From assembly GCF_032854445.1 (NCBI RefSeq), contig NC_088303.1:32715265-32779264 (forward strand): a DNA stretch of 64,000 nucleotides, read 5' to 3'. The notes beneath the pieces are model-generated. The model had not been told where the DNA came from. It saw nothing but the letters and a program-made list of their open reading frames with translations, and ran no database searches. The position numbers were made by a program, and so were the translations under genes. Below, piece after piece: positions 43,166-53,500 of the stretch. This DNA comes from Liolophura sinensis (taxonomy: Eukaryota > Mollusca > Polyplacophora > Chitonida > Chitonidae). The stretch's first letter is position 1, and the number at the start of each line of letters is the position of its first letter.

Positions 43166-44431
43166 ATGAACAGCGAGGCTTACAGGTTCAATAGAGAGGC
43201 CACTTACATGGCCGGGGCATTTCATATTATCCAAACCCACGCAGAGCAGCTCACGCGATTTGACATCTACATCGATGAAAAGAAGGCCTTTCCAGTCCAG
43301 TTCACAGATGTGTTGGCCAAGTACCGGCTGCCAAAGGTAACCAGCAATGACATTGTTCGGGCCTGGAACACCGATCCTATGCAATTTTGGCAGAACCAAT
43401 TGAACTTCGCGGTCTGGTGCGCAACCACGGGCTGTGGCGTATCTGCAAAAGACCATCTTCTCGCCCCCGACCAATGAATAAGGGCCCTGTACACGTTCCA
43501 TGTGTATTACCAAGTTAGGCGGATCTTGGAAGAGATCCAGGCCCCCCTGCAGCAAGACAGAGCGTGGGCGGCATTCAAAAACCCCTACGACGAGAGGGCC
43601 TATGAGAGGGTTTGTAGGGAGTTCCGCGTAGTTGCTCACACAGACTGGAGGCGCAGGGGGGTGAATCACGGCCTCGGAGTGGCATATTACTATGTCACGA
43701 GAACGGGCTACAGCCCCATTGGCGATGGGACCTTCGATCCGAGCAGGATGTCGTTCTCTAGAAAGCCTACAGCGCTCCACGTCGACTACATCGAGCAGGA
43801 CGCCGAGGAGGCTTGGGCGTCGTTCATTGCCGACAAATCCCAAGGATTCACGCAGCCGGGCGTAGAGCGCCTTAAGGATTCCATCCGGACATACGTGTGG
43901 GCTATTCTAGGCGCCCAAGCGCAAACAAGGGCGCGTATTCTAGGCACGGGCACAGCCTTCCACGCGCAAAAACAGTTTGCCGCGAACGTTGAAGACGCTA
44001 TTTCCTCTCCGATCGACCTTCCGTCTGCTATCAAACGCTACCAGGACGTGCTATAGTATGCCGGGAGCGCTGTAGACTTTGTGTATGGCATAGGCCTAAA
44101 TATGGCCCCCAGCAACATGCTTCTTCAGATCGGCCATGTGGCGAACTACAACAACAAAATCGTCGTGGCCACAGAGGACCAGAAGCTAGGCGCCAATGAG
44201 GGTGTGAACGCTAAAGTGCCGCCCACTTTGCACAAGCGCGCACCTTCCCACGGGATCGTTGAGCCACAAGAAAGCGTCCCACCATCCACCGCGCGCGTTC
44301 AGCATGTTGCTGCCGCCGGAGGCAAACAAGTACCCATATTTCCAAAGCAAAAGAATCACGATGCGGAGAAGACAGCCATTGTCGTCGCTGGGGTTGGTAT
44401 CGGCTTACTGCTGCTGTGGACTATGCGTTAA
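43166..44431 (+). pseudogene. Conserved Polinton structural-type protein, two in-frame stops
   Basis: One reading frame runs from ATG 43166 to the stop ending at 44431 (421 codons), broken by TGA at 43475-43477 and TAG at 44054-44056, with no frameshift. Recognisable blocks are FAVWCATTGCGVSAKDHLL, FHVYYQVRRILEEIQ, NHGLGVAYYYV, TYVWAILGAQAQTRARILG and, after the second stop, GHVANYNNKIVV. The C-terminus is hydrophobic (TAIVVAGVGIGLLLLW), a possible membrane segment. The family is familiar from animal Polintons but its function is not known to me. It starts divergently from the penton-like gene and ends tail to tail with the next gene. Confidence 0.72.
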
Positions 44432-45749
44432 ATACTTGCGAAGAGCCACGAGCATTAGGCCACCTACTACGACGACTAGAGCTCAGACATTATCGGCCAG
44501 CCACCCAGCCGCTTTCCCGAGAAGGTTCAGTAGCCAGGATACTGCCAATAATACCCGGAATCGCAGTGGCAGCGTTCCCAGCCAGCCTGCCAAGGGCGCG
44601 CGCCAGGGACTGGAGATGCTTTTTCACCCATTCTTTAAGACCACGCCCGTCGGATGGAGGTGGCGTTGGCTGGATGCCCCCGCCGGACCCGCCAGTCAGC
44701 GCCAACTTTATCGCTAGCCCCTATGTCGAGATCGCCGTCCCAATTGCCGTGAGAATGGAGACCACGGTTATTCCCTGCTCCCGGAAGAGGGTGCGGACGC
44801 GCTCAGCCAGAGTGGTATCCTTGTGTAGGATGCGATTGACCGTCTGCTTGATGCGGCGTATTTGCGTGCGCAGGGCTTCGCCCGTTGAAGAGGCTGCTTC
44901 GAGCCCGGCCACCCTCTCGTCCTCGAGATTCCTTATCCGGTCTGCGATCCGACGCCGGGAGAATTCATCAAGGGCCTCCTCCAACTTCTGTTTTTGTTTT
45001 GCGATGTCCTTATCGAGACTTGACAGCTTGGCGAGGTTATTCGCGTGTTCGCCTTCCGAGGTCTGCAGTGCCTTGTCAAGCCCCAGAAGATCTCGCATGG
45101 GAAGAGGAGGGTCGTTTATCGTTTCAAGAGCCCGCTCGACCTCACTATCCGTCAAGCTTGTTTCCATTATGTGGACAGCATCAGCGGCCTTTTTCGCTGG
45201 TTGGCTTAAATCCTTCAGCTCCATGGTATCTGCCTCAGCGGCCGCGGCATCGAATTTTGAACTTGCTGTCTCCAGGATTGCGACTTTTGCCGGAGGCAGT
45301 GATTTCTGTTTTCTCTTTTTCATTCTGCCTTCTCCTTTCCAGTCCACAAGGCCCAGCCCCTCCGCATCCTTAACAACCCTTCTCCCTCCATTCTTGGCGA
45401 TTGTTATGAGGGCTAGCGGTTCGCCAGTTTGCTCGTTGGTGAGTTCCAGTTTTGGGTAGTTCACGAGTCGCAGACGCCCATCGACAAGCATAAACTTATT
45501 TTCTTCGTTTAAACGGAGTGGCGTAAGGTTGGGATACCAATCATCCTTCGCCATGATTTTGTAATAAGACTTCACGGCGTTCTGTATCACCCTTGGTTTT
45601 TGGTCTTCGTAGATCGTACCCAATATTGGTGTCTTGGGAACAACATCACCTGTAAAGAGAGAGGTCTTTTCGACGTCGTCGTCTTGGGCATTGTTGTAGT
45701 CCTCTTGGGCGTCGTCGAACGCCGGATTATCAAAGTCAAAGTCTGCCAT
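44405..45749 (-). pseudogene. Coiled-coil Polinton protein with hydrophobic C-terminus, broken
   Basis: The ATG at 45749 (MADFDFDNPAFDDAQEDY) is preferred over the longer upstream frame. It is open to TAG at 44721-44723 (342 codons). The same frame then continues through a glycine/proline linker (ALTGGSGGGIQPTPPP) and KEWVKKHLQSLARALGRL to ALPGII-like sequence. A one-base shift near 44540 and a TGA at 44483-44485 break the final hydrophobic segment (ALVVVVGGLMLVAL), which ends at 44405. The middle is a likely coiled coil (KLSSLDKDIAKQKQKLEEAL and on), followed by TLFREQGITVVSILTAIG. Function is unknown; the architecture suggests a membrane-associated virion protein. Confidence 0.65.
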
Positions 45750-45794
45750 AATCCTCGTATTGAACATTCGAGGTATACCTTGAATACACAAGGT
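45750..45794. promoter_or_regulatory. Divergent intergenic region between minus-strand protein and capsid gene
   Basis: Only 45 bases separate the two ATGs. It contains related AT-rich words (ATTGAACATTCGAGGTATAC, CCTTGAATACACAAGGTATG) with CCTTGaatacaCAAGG, an inverted repeat. A shared promoter is plausible; no known motif is assigned. Confidence 0.35.
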
Positions 45795-47090
45795 ATGCCT
45801 TCAATACACAATGTATGCATACGGAGCAGGCTAAACCCCTTTAGAATACTCCGTAAGCCTCTCGGGGTACAAGGTGAACGGCAGTCCGTGGTCGTCACCA
45901 ATAACCCGAGTACGATCGACCAGAATTAACAACTCTTGGTCCGCTTCCCTAACCTCGGCACAAATGACGTCATTGTGCCCGGTAACGTTCGCTTGGCCTT
46001 CTCGATCACGATTAATTCATCCCACTCGAACGCCACAGTGGTCGGGAATCTCGGACGCGCAGTAGTCAAGAAAACCACGATCAGAATCAGCGGGAATGAT
46101 GTAATGTCCATCGACGACTCTGATGTGTTTCATTGATACGGCGACTTATGGATGACCAAAAACGAACGGCAGAATGCGGCCTACCAAGGCATCGGCAGCA
46201 AAAACATGCTTAAACTTCGAGTCGGAGCGGAGGACGCAAGTGACGACGATGATGGAGAAAAAGCCATCGCTCGCGCCTTTGGCAGCCGGTTCCACATCCC
46301 GCTAGACTTTGAGCTTCTAGATAGCCACATGCCATTCTACCAGAGTGCCTTGGCCGACCGACTGGAGTACGAACTGACGTTCAACGATTACGGCCGGTTC
46401 ATCCAGACAACAGACGGTGCCGGCGCAACTTACACCATCGACAACATCAGCCTGGATATGGTCACCGAAGAGGAGCTCGCTAGACAGATCCGCACCCAGT
46501 TTGCCGGGGACGTCTCCATACTGTATGATCGCGTCCTCCGCCACCGAAAGTTTGTGAAGGACAAGTCTGATACTCTCTGGAACATAAACCTGAACACGCC
46601 CGCGAGAGCAATGAAGGTTATCCTCATGCTGTTCGAGACTAAAGGAACCCCGTGGAGGAGGAGGTCGGAATCCTTCTATAACCCGAAGATCACCAAAGTA
46701 GAAGTCACAATAGAAGGAGTCCCCAATCAGCTGTAAAGCGAGGGCATGCGGGCGTACCAGCAATGGGGCGAGGTCAAGAAGTTCTTCGCCAGCTCACCCC
46801 TTAAGAAGCGGGACCCTGAGGTGGCCAGGGTCGTAAAAGACTTAGGCCTGGCAAACGTGTCCCTAGAAGCGTTCTTGACGTCCAAGCACGCCTTCTGGCT
46901 TGACCTTCGGACAAGCGACGATGACGAGCTGCATGGCAGTGGGAGGCGCGTTCTGAACGCCAGCGAGGGGATTACAATACAGGTGACAAAAGAGAGAGAA
47001 GAGCCCGGCGTGTTGAACGTATATCTGTATGTGATCATGGACGCAAAGCTGCACATCCTGAATGGTAGATTCGTTAACGCGCTTTATTGA
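45795..47090 (+). pseudogene. Major capsid protein (hexon-like, double jelly roll), three in-frame stops
   Basis: The frame runs from ATG 45795 to TGA at 47090 (431 codons plus stop). It is interrupted by TAA 45927-45929, TGA 46134-46136 and TAA 46734-46736, all in one frame without indels. Blocks typical of the Polinton/adintovirus capsid protein are RFPNLGTNDVIVPG, IPLDFELLDSHMPFYQSAL, RLEYELTFNDYGR, LWNINLNTPARAMKVILML, KVEVTIEGVPNQL and FWLDLRTSDDDELHGSGRR. In relatives this protein forms the icosahedral shell. The ATG choice is tentative because upstream context offers no alternative. The end overlaps the ATPase start by 29 nt. Confidence 0.85.
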
Positions 47091-47665
47091 TGACGCCCAC
47101 TGCGCGATTATCTGTGGGCAGACGAACTGCGGCAAAACAGTCTTCGTGCTGGACCTGCTTGAGGGCCCTTTCCGCGGTTTCTTTCATCACATTGTGATCC
47201 TGTACCCCACTCTTAAGCATAACAAGGCGTACCGGCGGAGATGGATACTGTCTGACCCTGAGGTCTATTGTTTTGACCCCGGCGAGCGGCTCAACGACTA
47301 TCTGAGAGCTTTCTACAGGGGGAGCCCACCCTATACATCATCGATGATTGTAGCGCGTTGGAGGCGATGAAGAAGAAACAAAAAATGCTGTCATTCATGG
47401 CTTTCTTGGGCCGTCATGCAAAGCAAAGCGTCTGGGTGCTCACTCAGAAATACAACGCCGTCCTCAAAGACTTTCTCGAGCAGACAAGGTGGGTGGCTTT
47501 ATTCCACTGCAAAGATCGGCACTCGTTCAACGAATGCCTGGAGGAGAACCACATCATCGAGGCCGAGAGCGAAAAGGCAGGGTTCGACAGAAGCTCAAGA
47601 ACAATCCGCATTCTAAACTCCTGCTAATAACTGATACGCACGCCACATCTAAGATTATATATTAG
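47062..47665 (+). pseudogene. FtsK/HerA-type genome-packaging ATPase, two frameshifts
   Basis: It starts at ATG 47062 (MVDSLTRFIDDAHCAIICGQ). Walker A is GQTNCGKT. The frame shifts near 47315-47325, after which Walker B TLYIIDD and SVWVLTQKYNAVLKD follow, then VALFHCKDRHSF. A second shift near 47580 restores KLKNNPHSKLLLITDT, ending at TAG 47663-47665. About 200 codons in total fits the A32-like packaging ATPases of Polintons and related viruses. The motifs survive but no single frame encodes them. Confidence 0.85.
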
Positions 47666-47690
47666 ACGTAGGCGCCCCTACGTATGAAGC

Positions 47691-48268
47691 ATGGATACCG
47701 ACGAGCTTATAGACGAGATTCTGGGCGCAGAGGAGGAGCCCGGCCGAAGCCAACAGCCCGCCCCCAGCCAACAAGATGATGCACGGCAGCTCAGGGATAG
47801 GCTGGTGGCACTTGCGGTGGGCAAGCCAAGCGATATCTGGGAAAAGACGTAACAGCCGCTGAGATCGACGCCATGAGCGACGAAGACGTTGAAAGGCTGC
47901 ACTCCCGGTACGAGGCTAAGCTCGGTGCGCGGGTGGTTGACGGTCTCGGAGGTATGTTCTTGAGATCATATGTAAAGGCGGCCAGCTGGCTCCTACCAAT
48001 CCCACCCGAGAATCGACGAATACTCATGGCACAGCTCGCCACCGACCCATTTGTTGAACAGGCGCTTAGCAGTGCTAGCTGCTGGCTATACTACTGCTAT
48101 GGTAAGTACTTGGCACCGTTAACGATGGCACTGACCACTGCTGAGCACTGCTCAGATGAACACCACTGCTGTCCTAGAAATGAGCCGTATGATCCAGAGG
48201 AACATGAGTACAACGAATCCGGAAGGCCCGAAGGAAGTGGAGGGGGTGACAGCGGATTCTACGAATGA
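47691..48268 (+). pseudogene. Conserved Polinton protein of unknown function, one frameshift
   Basis: Starts at ATG 47691 (MDTDELIDEILGAEEEPG). The frame changes near 47840, after which KDVTAAEIDAMSDEDVERLH and WLLPIPPENRRILM follow to the stop at 48266-48268. An acidic, helical N-terminus and a hydrophobic middle can be seen. The same kind of protein sits after the ATPase in other Polintons as I recall them, but no role is known to me. The last 113 bases overlap the next gene in another frame. Confidence 0.6.
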
Positions 48269-48701
48269 CGGCCCTGCGAAGAATACCAAAAAAGTCGCTG
48301 TGGGTCGAGCGGGTGCTGCAGGGAGAAAGGCCAAGGCTGAAAAGCTCAAGGACGAGCTTCGCGAGGCAAAGGCTGCTTTGCTTGGCGCAGCTGATTCCAC
48401 CAAGAAACAGCCGATGGAACCGGATTCTACGAAGGAGGGGGAGGCCGCGAAGGAACCGGATTCTACCAAGGCACACCAAATCACCCACTGGAGGGCGCCC
48501 CTGGCGTTATTAGGCGCTGGTAACCTTGCAGTGCTAGTGTTGCTACGCGTGTGGCGCAGCCGCTATACAGCACATGCACGAGGTGCAGATATAACGCCGC
48601 ATGCACGAGGTGCAGATATCACACCGCAAGAAAAGAATCTGCATTTGAATACACGTCGCGACCCTTTCTATATAGAGCAGCATGTCTACTCCACTCAGTG
48701 A
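48156..48701 (+). CDS. Small lysine-rich protein with one membrane segment
   Basis: An intact frame of 181 codons from ATG 48156, nested over the end of the previous gene. A basic, alanine-rich region (KKVAVGRAGAAGRKAKAEKL) is followed by three short repeats around (E)PDSTK and a hydrophobic span APLALLGAGNLAVLVLLRVW at about residues 113-132. The C-terminal part contains two direct copies of HARGADITP from a 27-bp duplication (about 48558-48617). It resembles small membrane proteins coded near the ATPase in Polintons. Function unknown. Confidence 0.6.
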   Translation: MNTTAVLEMSRMIQRNMSTTNPEGPKEVEGVTADSTNDGPAKNTKKVAVGRAGAAGRKAKAEKLKDELREAKAALLGAADSTKKQPMEPDSTKEGEAAKEPDSTKAHQITHWRAPLALLGAGNLAVLVLLRVWRSRYTAHARGADITPHARGADITPQEKNLHLNTRRDPFYIEQHVYSTQ

Positions 48702-48921
48702 CGGAAAAGTGCTAGTCAACGCGGCCTATCACGCCGCTGTGGTCTCTCTCCTGGCTACTGGGTACGCTCGTCTCGGCCAGGTGTTCCTGAAAGGAGCCCT
48801 CCCGAAGCTGGACTTAACACCCCGTGACGTCGGCATGGTCATTGCAGATGTAGGCCTGGCAATGTTTTCGAAGGAACTGCTAATTAAACAAGGGCTCCTT
48901 CCTCCCAATATAATCCAGTAG
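48682..48921 (+). CDS. Small hydrophobic Polinton protein, 79 aa
   Basis: Intact. ATG at 48682 overlaps the end of the previous gene by 20 nt. Two hydrophobic stretches (YHAAVVSLLATGYARLG and DVGMVIADVGLAMFSKELL) flank a short basic loop with KLDLTPRD. The next gene begins two bases after its stop, so the run is translated from tightly packed or shared transcripts. Function unknown. Confidence 0.65.
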   Translation: MSTPLSDGKVLVNAAYHAAVVSLLATGYARLGQVFLKGALPKLDLTPRDVGMVIADVGLAMFSKELLIKQGLLPPNIIQ

Positions 48922-48923
48922 TA

Positions 48924-49373
48924 ATGGCCTCCATCGCAATGATGATGGGCGGCGCCCTCGTAAACGCTTTGGCCTTCAGCGGGAGCAGCTATATGTTTTC
49001 GATGCTGAGGAGTTCCGGTGTCGACGATGAGCGGAGGCGCCATGACCGCGCTGTAGAGCAGCTCCAAGCCGCCCAGGAAAAATGGGCCCGAAAGCGCACT
49101 GAGCGCTTGGATTGGATAAACGATGAACTCCGCCGCCAGGGCCACGCTGTTCAAACGTTCCGGGATGTCGACGCTGCAATCCGCGAGTATTCTAGGGTCA
49201 CAGGAAAAACTCTTACACGCGATGCACGCGAGGCGCTACTGGGCTCAGAGCCACAGCTCTCCGATTTCTATGTGCCTAGCGAAGATCAAAAACACCGCGA
49301 GATGACCTTCGTCTTCCTGGGGATGTGTGTGGTTGGGGGTGTGAGTTACGGAATCGCAAAACTCACCAAGTAA
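48924..49373 (+). CDS. Membrane-associated Polinton protein, 149 aa
   Basis: Intact, from ATG 48924. The N-terminus is hydrophobic (MMMGGALVNALAFSG), followed by a charged helical region (RHDRAVEQLQAAQEKWARKR), then QLSDFYVPSEDQKHREMTFV and a C-terminal hydrophobic span (VFLGMCVVGGVSYGIA). This arrangement recurs in Polintons as I know them. A capsid-associated or membrane role is only a guess. Confidence 0.65.
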   Translation: MASIAMMMGGALVNALAFSGSSYMFSMLRSSGVDDERRRHDRAVEQLQAAQEKWARKRTERLDWINDELRRQGHAVQTFRDVDAAIREYSRVTGKTLTRDAREALLGSEPQLSDFYVPSEDQKHREMTFVFLGMCVVGGVSYGIAKLTK

Positions 49374-49529
49374 TCCGAACTGACTGTGCCGGACTCGCCA
49401 TCGAGCTCCTCGCCGTATGGCAGGCACGATCTTAGTAGTGAGCTGGTTCTGCGCACGCAAATACGCCGCGACGATTAACATCTTTTTCGTCGCAAATCTG
49501 TTAGAGGGCTGCTAGAATACCTTGATGAC

Positions 49530-50544
49530 ATGGTTAGTAAGGTGTCTGCTCGCCTGGCAAATATCTATTACAGCCCTCGTGGGTGCTGGAAGGGCTGCGC
49601 GGCCATCCAGAAACTTGCCACTGCGGCTAAAGTCTCCGAAGATGTGGTCCGGGCCTGGCTGAAAAAGCAGGCTATCTGGCAGATATACCTGCCTCGTCCC
49701 CGAAAAATACCGAGGCCTATGTTCGATGTTTCCACGCCGAATGACATCCACTAAGCTGATTTTCTATTTCTACCACATGATCGGCGAGGCCGGAAGCTAT
49801 ATAAGTACGCGCTGACAGTTGTTGATGTCGCTTCTCGCTACAAGGAGGCGGAACCTCTGGCTACTAAAGATTCCAAAGAAGTCGCTGATGCTCTCTCTCG
49901 CATTTACAAGCGGGGACCCCTGAGATGGCCGAAGCTTCTCCAAGTTGACCCTGGGCGCGAGTTTATGGGTGCGGGGAGCCAACTGCTGGCCAAACACGAT
50001 GTCACAGTCCGCCGAGGCCGCGTGGATATCCACCGAGACCAAGGCATAGTGGAGCGTTTCAACCGTACTCTGGCTGAGCGGCTCTTTGGACATCAGTACG
50101 CCCAGGAGATGCGCCTCCCTCCCGAACACCGGTTTACTGATTGGGTGGCTCGGCTGCCCTCTGTTGTGGCCGCTCTGAATAACGAGACAATCAGACTGAT
50201 CGGTAAAAAGCCGAAAGACGCAATCAAGGCAAAAGGGGTACCCCATAAGCCTTCCTCGACGGTTCCAGGTCGTCCCGTTTGACTTAATGAGCGGAAGATC
50301 CCCGAGGGTGTTGGCGTATCTCTATCAGCCTGGAGAGCTGGAGGGCGGCCGCCGTCGCGCGACTGATCCTTTGTGGTCTCTAGAGATATATCAGCTTGGG
50401 CGCTCTGTCACAAAGCCTAATGAACCCGTGCTGTACTATCTAGACGATACGTCGGATGGCCTGCGACGGGGATTCGTTCGTGAGGAGTTGCTTAAAGTGC
50501 CTCCCGATACTCAGCTTCCCCTGGATGGGGTTCTACGGCGCTAG
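49530..50544 (+). pseudogene. Retroviral-type integrase (DDE), two stops and one frameshift
   Basis: It starts at ATG 49530 with an N-terminal helical domain (YYSPRGCWKGCAAIQKLA). The catalytic core follows a TAA at 49752-49754 in the same frame. The DDE triad is present: D at 49758-49760, D at 49947-49949 (LQVDPGREF) and E at 50052-50054 (GIVERFNRTLAERLFG), with 62 and 34 residues between. A TGA at 50280-50282 and a shift near 50310 precede the C-terminal part (AYLYQPGELEGG to VREELLKVPP), which resembles the chromo/SH3-like tail region. It would insert the element into host DNA. Its end overlaps the PolB stop by 12 nt. Confidence 0.9.
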
Positions 50545-53500
50545 TAGTTCCTCGAAGAGGATGTCCATTCCAGCCCATCCTGCGGGTGCCGCATCTCTAT
50601 GGCCATAAGCCAAGGTGAAGACACCATCTTCGGCGATCCAGCGCTTACTATCGAAGGGGGACAGTGAGACCTTATTCAGGTGCTGCCCATAGATATCGTG
50701 GCGCTCTGATCACAGCACGTCCATACCGTGTCGGAAGATCTTCTTCTCGAGGAGGGCCTCCTTGTACTGCTTATGGCGGATGCGCTTTTCCACAACTCCC
50801 TTTTTCACGCCCTTGGCCTTCTTAATATTGGCTCCACCTGCCTCCAGAATGGAGTACATCTTGGGGTGCAGACCAATGTATTCGGCGATCGGCCGCCCCG
50901 CGCACTTGTCCTTCATTTTCCCCACGTAGATAGGTCGGTTTAGGACTAGACGGGTCTTGTGCATCTGAGTTGTTCATTAGCTTGTACAGGTCCTTCTCGA
51001 ATTTACTCGCGGCCGTTTTTCGGAGCTCGGTGTTCATCCTGATATAGGGTTCCATCCAAGGGCTCTGGGCGAATCTCAGGGCCCGGTGAACCTTTGTCAG
51101 GCGCATTCCCAGAGATAGATACAGCTGTAGGTTCCCGTAGTGCAGGACGTACCGTTACTTGTTGCGGAGGTTGGGGACCAGCTTTTCGACCTCGGTAGGC
51201 GCTTTCTTGCCGAGAAGGCCGTGCTTATAGTCTGACATCCACTCCTTCTGGACCACCAGACGCTCCGGGACTAATGGGTAGCCGTTGTGTTCGTTATGTA
51301 GGTCGGCCGGATACTCTAGGTCGACCTCGAGGATGTAACCAGAAGGACTGTCGTGGGGGTGGGTAGCAATCGTTTCACCGAGACGCTGCGCGTCACCTAC
51401 CCACTGAAAGCCGCCCGTCGGAAGAAACTGACTCATAGCCCAGCCATATAGATTATTGGCGTCTAGGTACTGGATGTAGCTGTTTGGACTTTCGGGGTTG
51501 TATCCCTCCACCTGCGGATTATTGGCTTTGGCGTGTCGCTTACTTACCATGGAGATTCCTCCTCGCAACCCCTTCTCAATGAAAAGATGTTGGTCATAGT
51601 CCGTCAACAGCTCCAGCTCTACCCTGGTCTTCTTGAACAGCGCATCCCACGAGATACCTGGGCTCGTAAAGTAGTGAGCAGGGTCCAATCCATACTGTCG
51701 TAAACAAGTCTTCCGGAAGGCCTCAAACACATCGGCCAACAGGAGCACGTGTGTGCGGCAGTAAAGGTCTGTGTAGTCTCCCAGATTGGTGCAGTCAAAT
51801 ACCTTCCATACCTGTTGAGCGTGGATGTAGTCTTCATCGCTAATGCCTCAAACTTTGAGCTTACTGTAGAAAGCCTCTTTGGGTGGGAGGCTGGACTCGA
51901 CGAAGCACTCCCAGGAGTCCATATACTCATAGGGGTAGACACCCTTGCGCATGAGTAGCTTTCGTTTTTCTTCGGCGGGCTCATACCGGGCTGTGATGTG
52001 GAATTCCTCAGGTTTGTTGGCCTCAACCAGATTGTCAAGGGAAGTCGGTAAGAATTGAACGCTGGCGATGAAGCAGAGCTGCCCCAGCGAGAAGGAGATG
52101 TACTTTTCAGTGTTGTTGGGGATGCAGGAGACGCGGCCCTCCACCTTACTTATGGCTTGCATCAGGAGGTGCCCGTCGTAGCCCCGTAGGTTGTGGAAGA
52201 CTACCGGTATGGCTGTCTTGGAACCCGCCCGAATCTTTAGGTTGCATGCGTTATGGGCCGCGCCTCTGTACTTGCCGGTGATATGGCAGTAATCGCGCAC
52301 AAAATCGACGCCTAGAGGCTTTTCACACACGTGACAGGTTGTGACGTTGTTGTGGGCCTGCCAGTCTGGGGGAGTCATCCTCATGGCTATAGGGTTGGCT
52401 AGAACATTTTTGATTTCCTGCTCCTCCTGTTAGAGAGCTCTGAGGAAGTGTTCCGTCGCGTTATTCCACGGGGCGTTTTGTGTGGCCGTCGCAACGCACC
52501 ACAACATAGCAGTAACTGCAGGGCTCGTGGTGCTGAGTCTTTTGAGTGCTGCTCTCTGTGGGGCTGGACGGCGGGCCTTCAACCTTTTTGGTCAGAGCCT
52601 CGAAGTCGTCACATATGATGAACGGCGCCGGTAGCTGTTTGTGCTGGTTCTGGAAGAAGAACTTGTTTTCCCCCTCCTGGGGCATTTCCACCCTCACCGC
52701 CGTCTGGCCAATCCCTCGGCATTCCGGCTTATGCGCCTCGAGCAGATCCTCCCTTGTGTAACCGTGTAGGCAGCGCTCGCAGAAGTGTTTGCGATTTGGC
52801 GCCTTACTTTCTTAATATAGGAGCCGATTGAGGTCTTTTATCCACGTATAATGGAATTTGCCTGCCTTCTCAATCAGCAGCAGATTGATTCGGGGCATGT
52901 CGCCGGGCTGCTTGCTGAGGCGGTGCACGATCACGCCCTTGTCCCACCCGAACACGTTGATGGCGAGGCCGTTCTTTTCCTCCACTTTAGGGATCTGAGA
53001 GGTGGGTGTGGGGGCGTCGACCCCCCCAAATTCAAGACCATCCTTGATGGGATACTTTGTTGGTCTCTGAGGGTCCCGGGCGGCTGGAAATAAGGCAGAC
53101 CGGAGCGCCCATCGGAGGCAGTCGTCGTCTTTGTTCTTCACGTTGATGACTGCTTTCTTGTTACTCACGGCTGCAGGTAGGGGGATGTAGGACCCCCCTC
53201 TCAGCGGCTGATACCTTGCAATGTCAAGCCAGAGTGTTTGCACGCCATTTACAGCCCACCCTGACCCTAGCTGTGTCTATTTTTCTACCACCTCCTGGAT
53301 GGTGGGGAAGGCCTTATCTAGAGCCCCGTCAATGTCACCGACCTCTAGGAGGGCCTCCTGTTTGCTGCTGAGTACTGGGCTGGTATACTCTTCACTGCCA
53401 TCGGCATGAGCCTTTCGCAGCTGAACCCTGAGGCCTAGTTGGAACTTAACCCCGTTGAGTGCCCGGACCTCTTCTTCTAGCTTCTGGCGAATACTAGCTC

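Noticed and set aside
43157..43843. A 228-codon minus-strand open frame
   Set aside because: It is antisense to the conserved 43166-44431 gene, which has family motifs.
44416..45459. A 347-codon plus-strand open frame rich in Arg/Ser/Pro
   Set aside because: It is the complement of the coiled-coil gene at 44405-45749, whose composition favours open antisense frames.
40935..50544. The 41650-42499 gene as the adenain protease
   Set aside because: No catalytic His/Cys pattern is visible, so the label is not supported.
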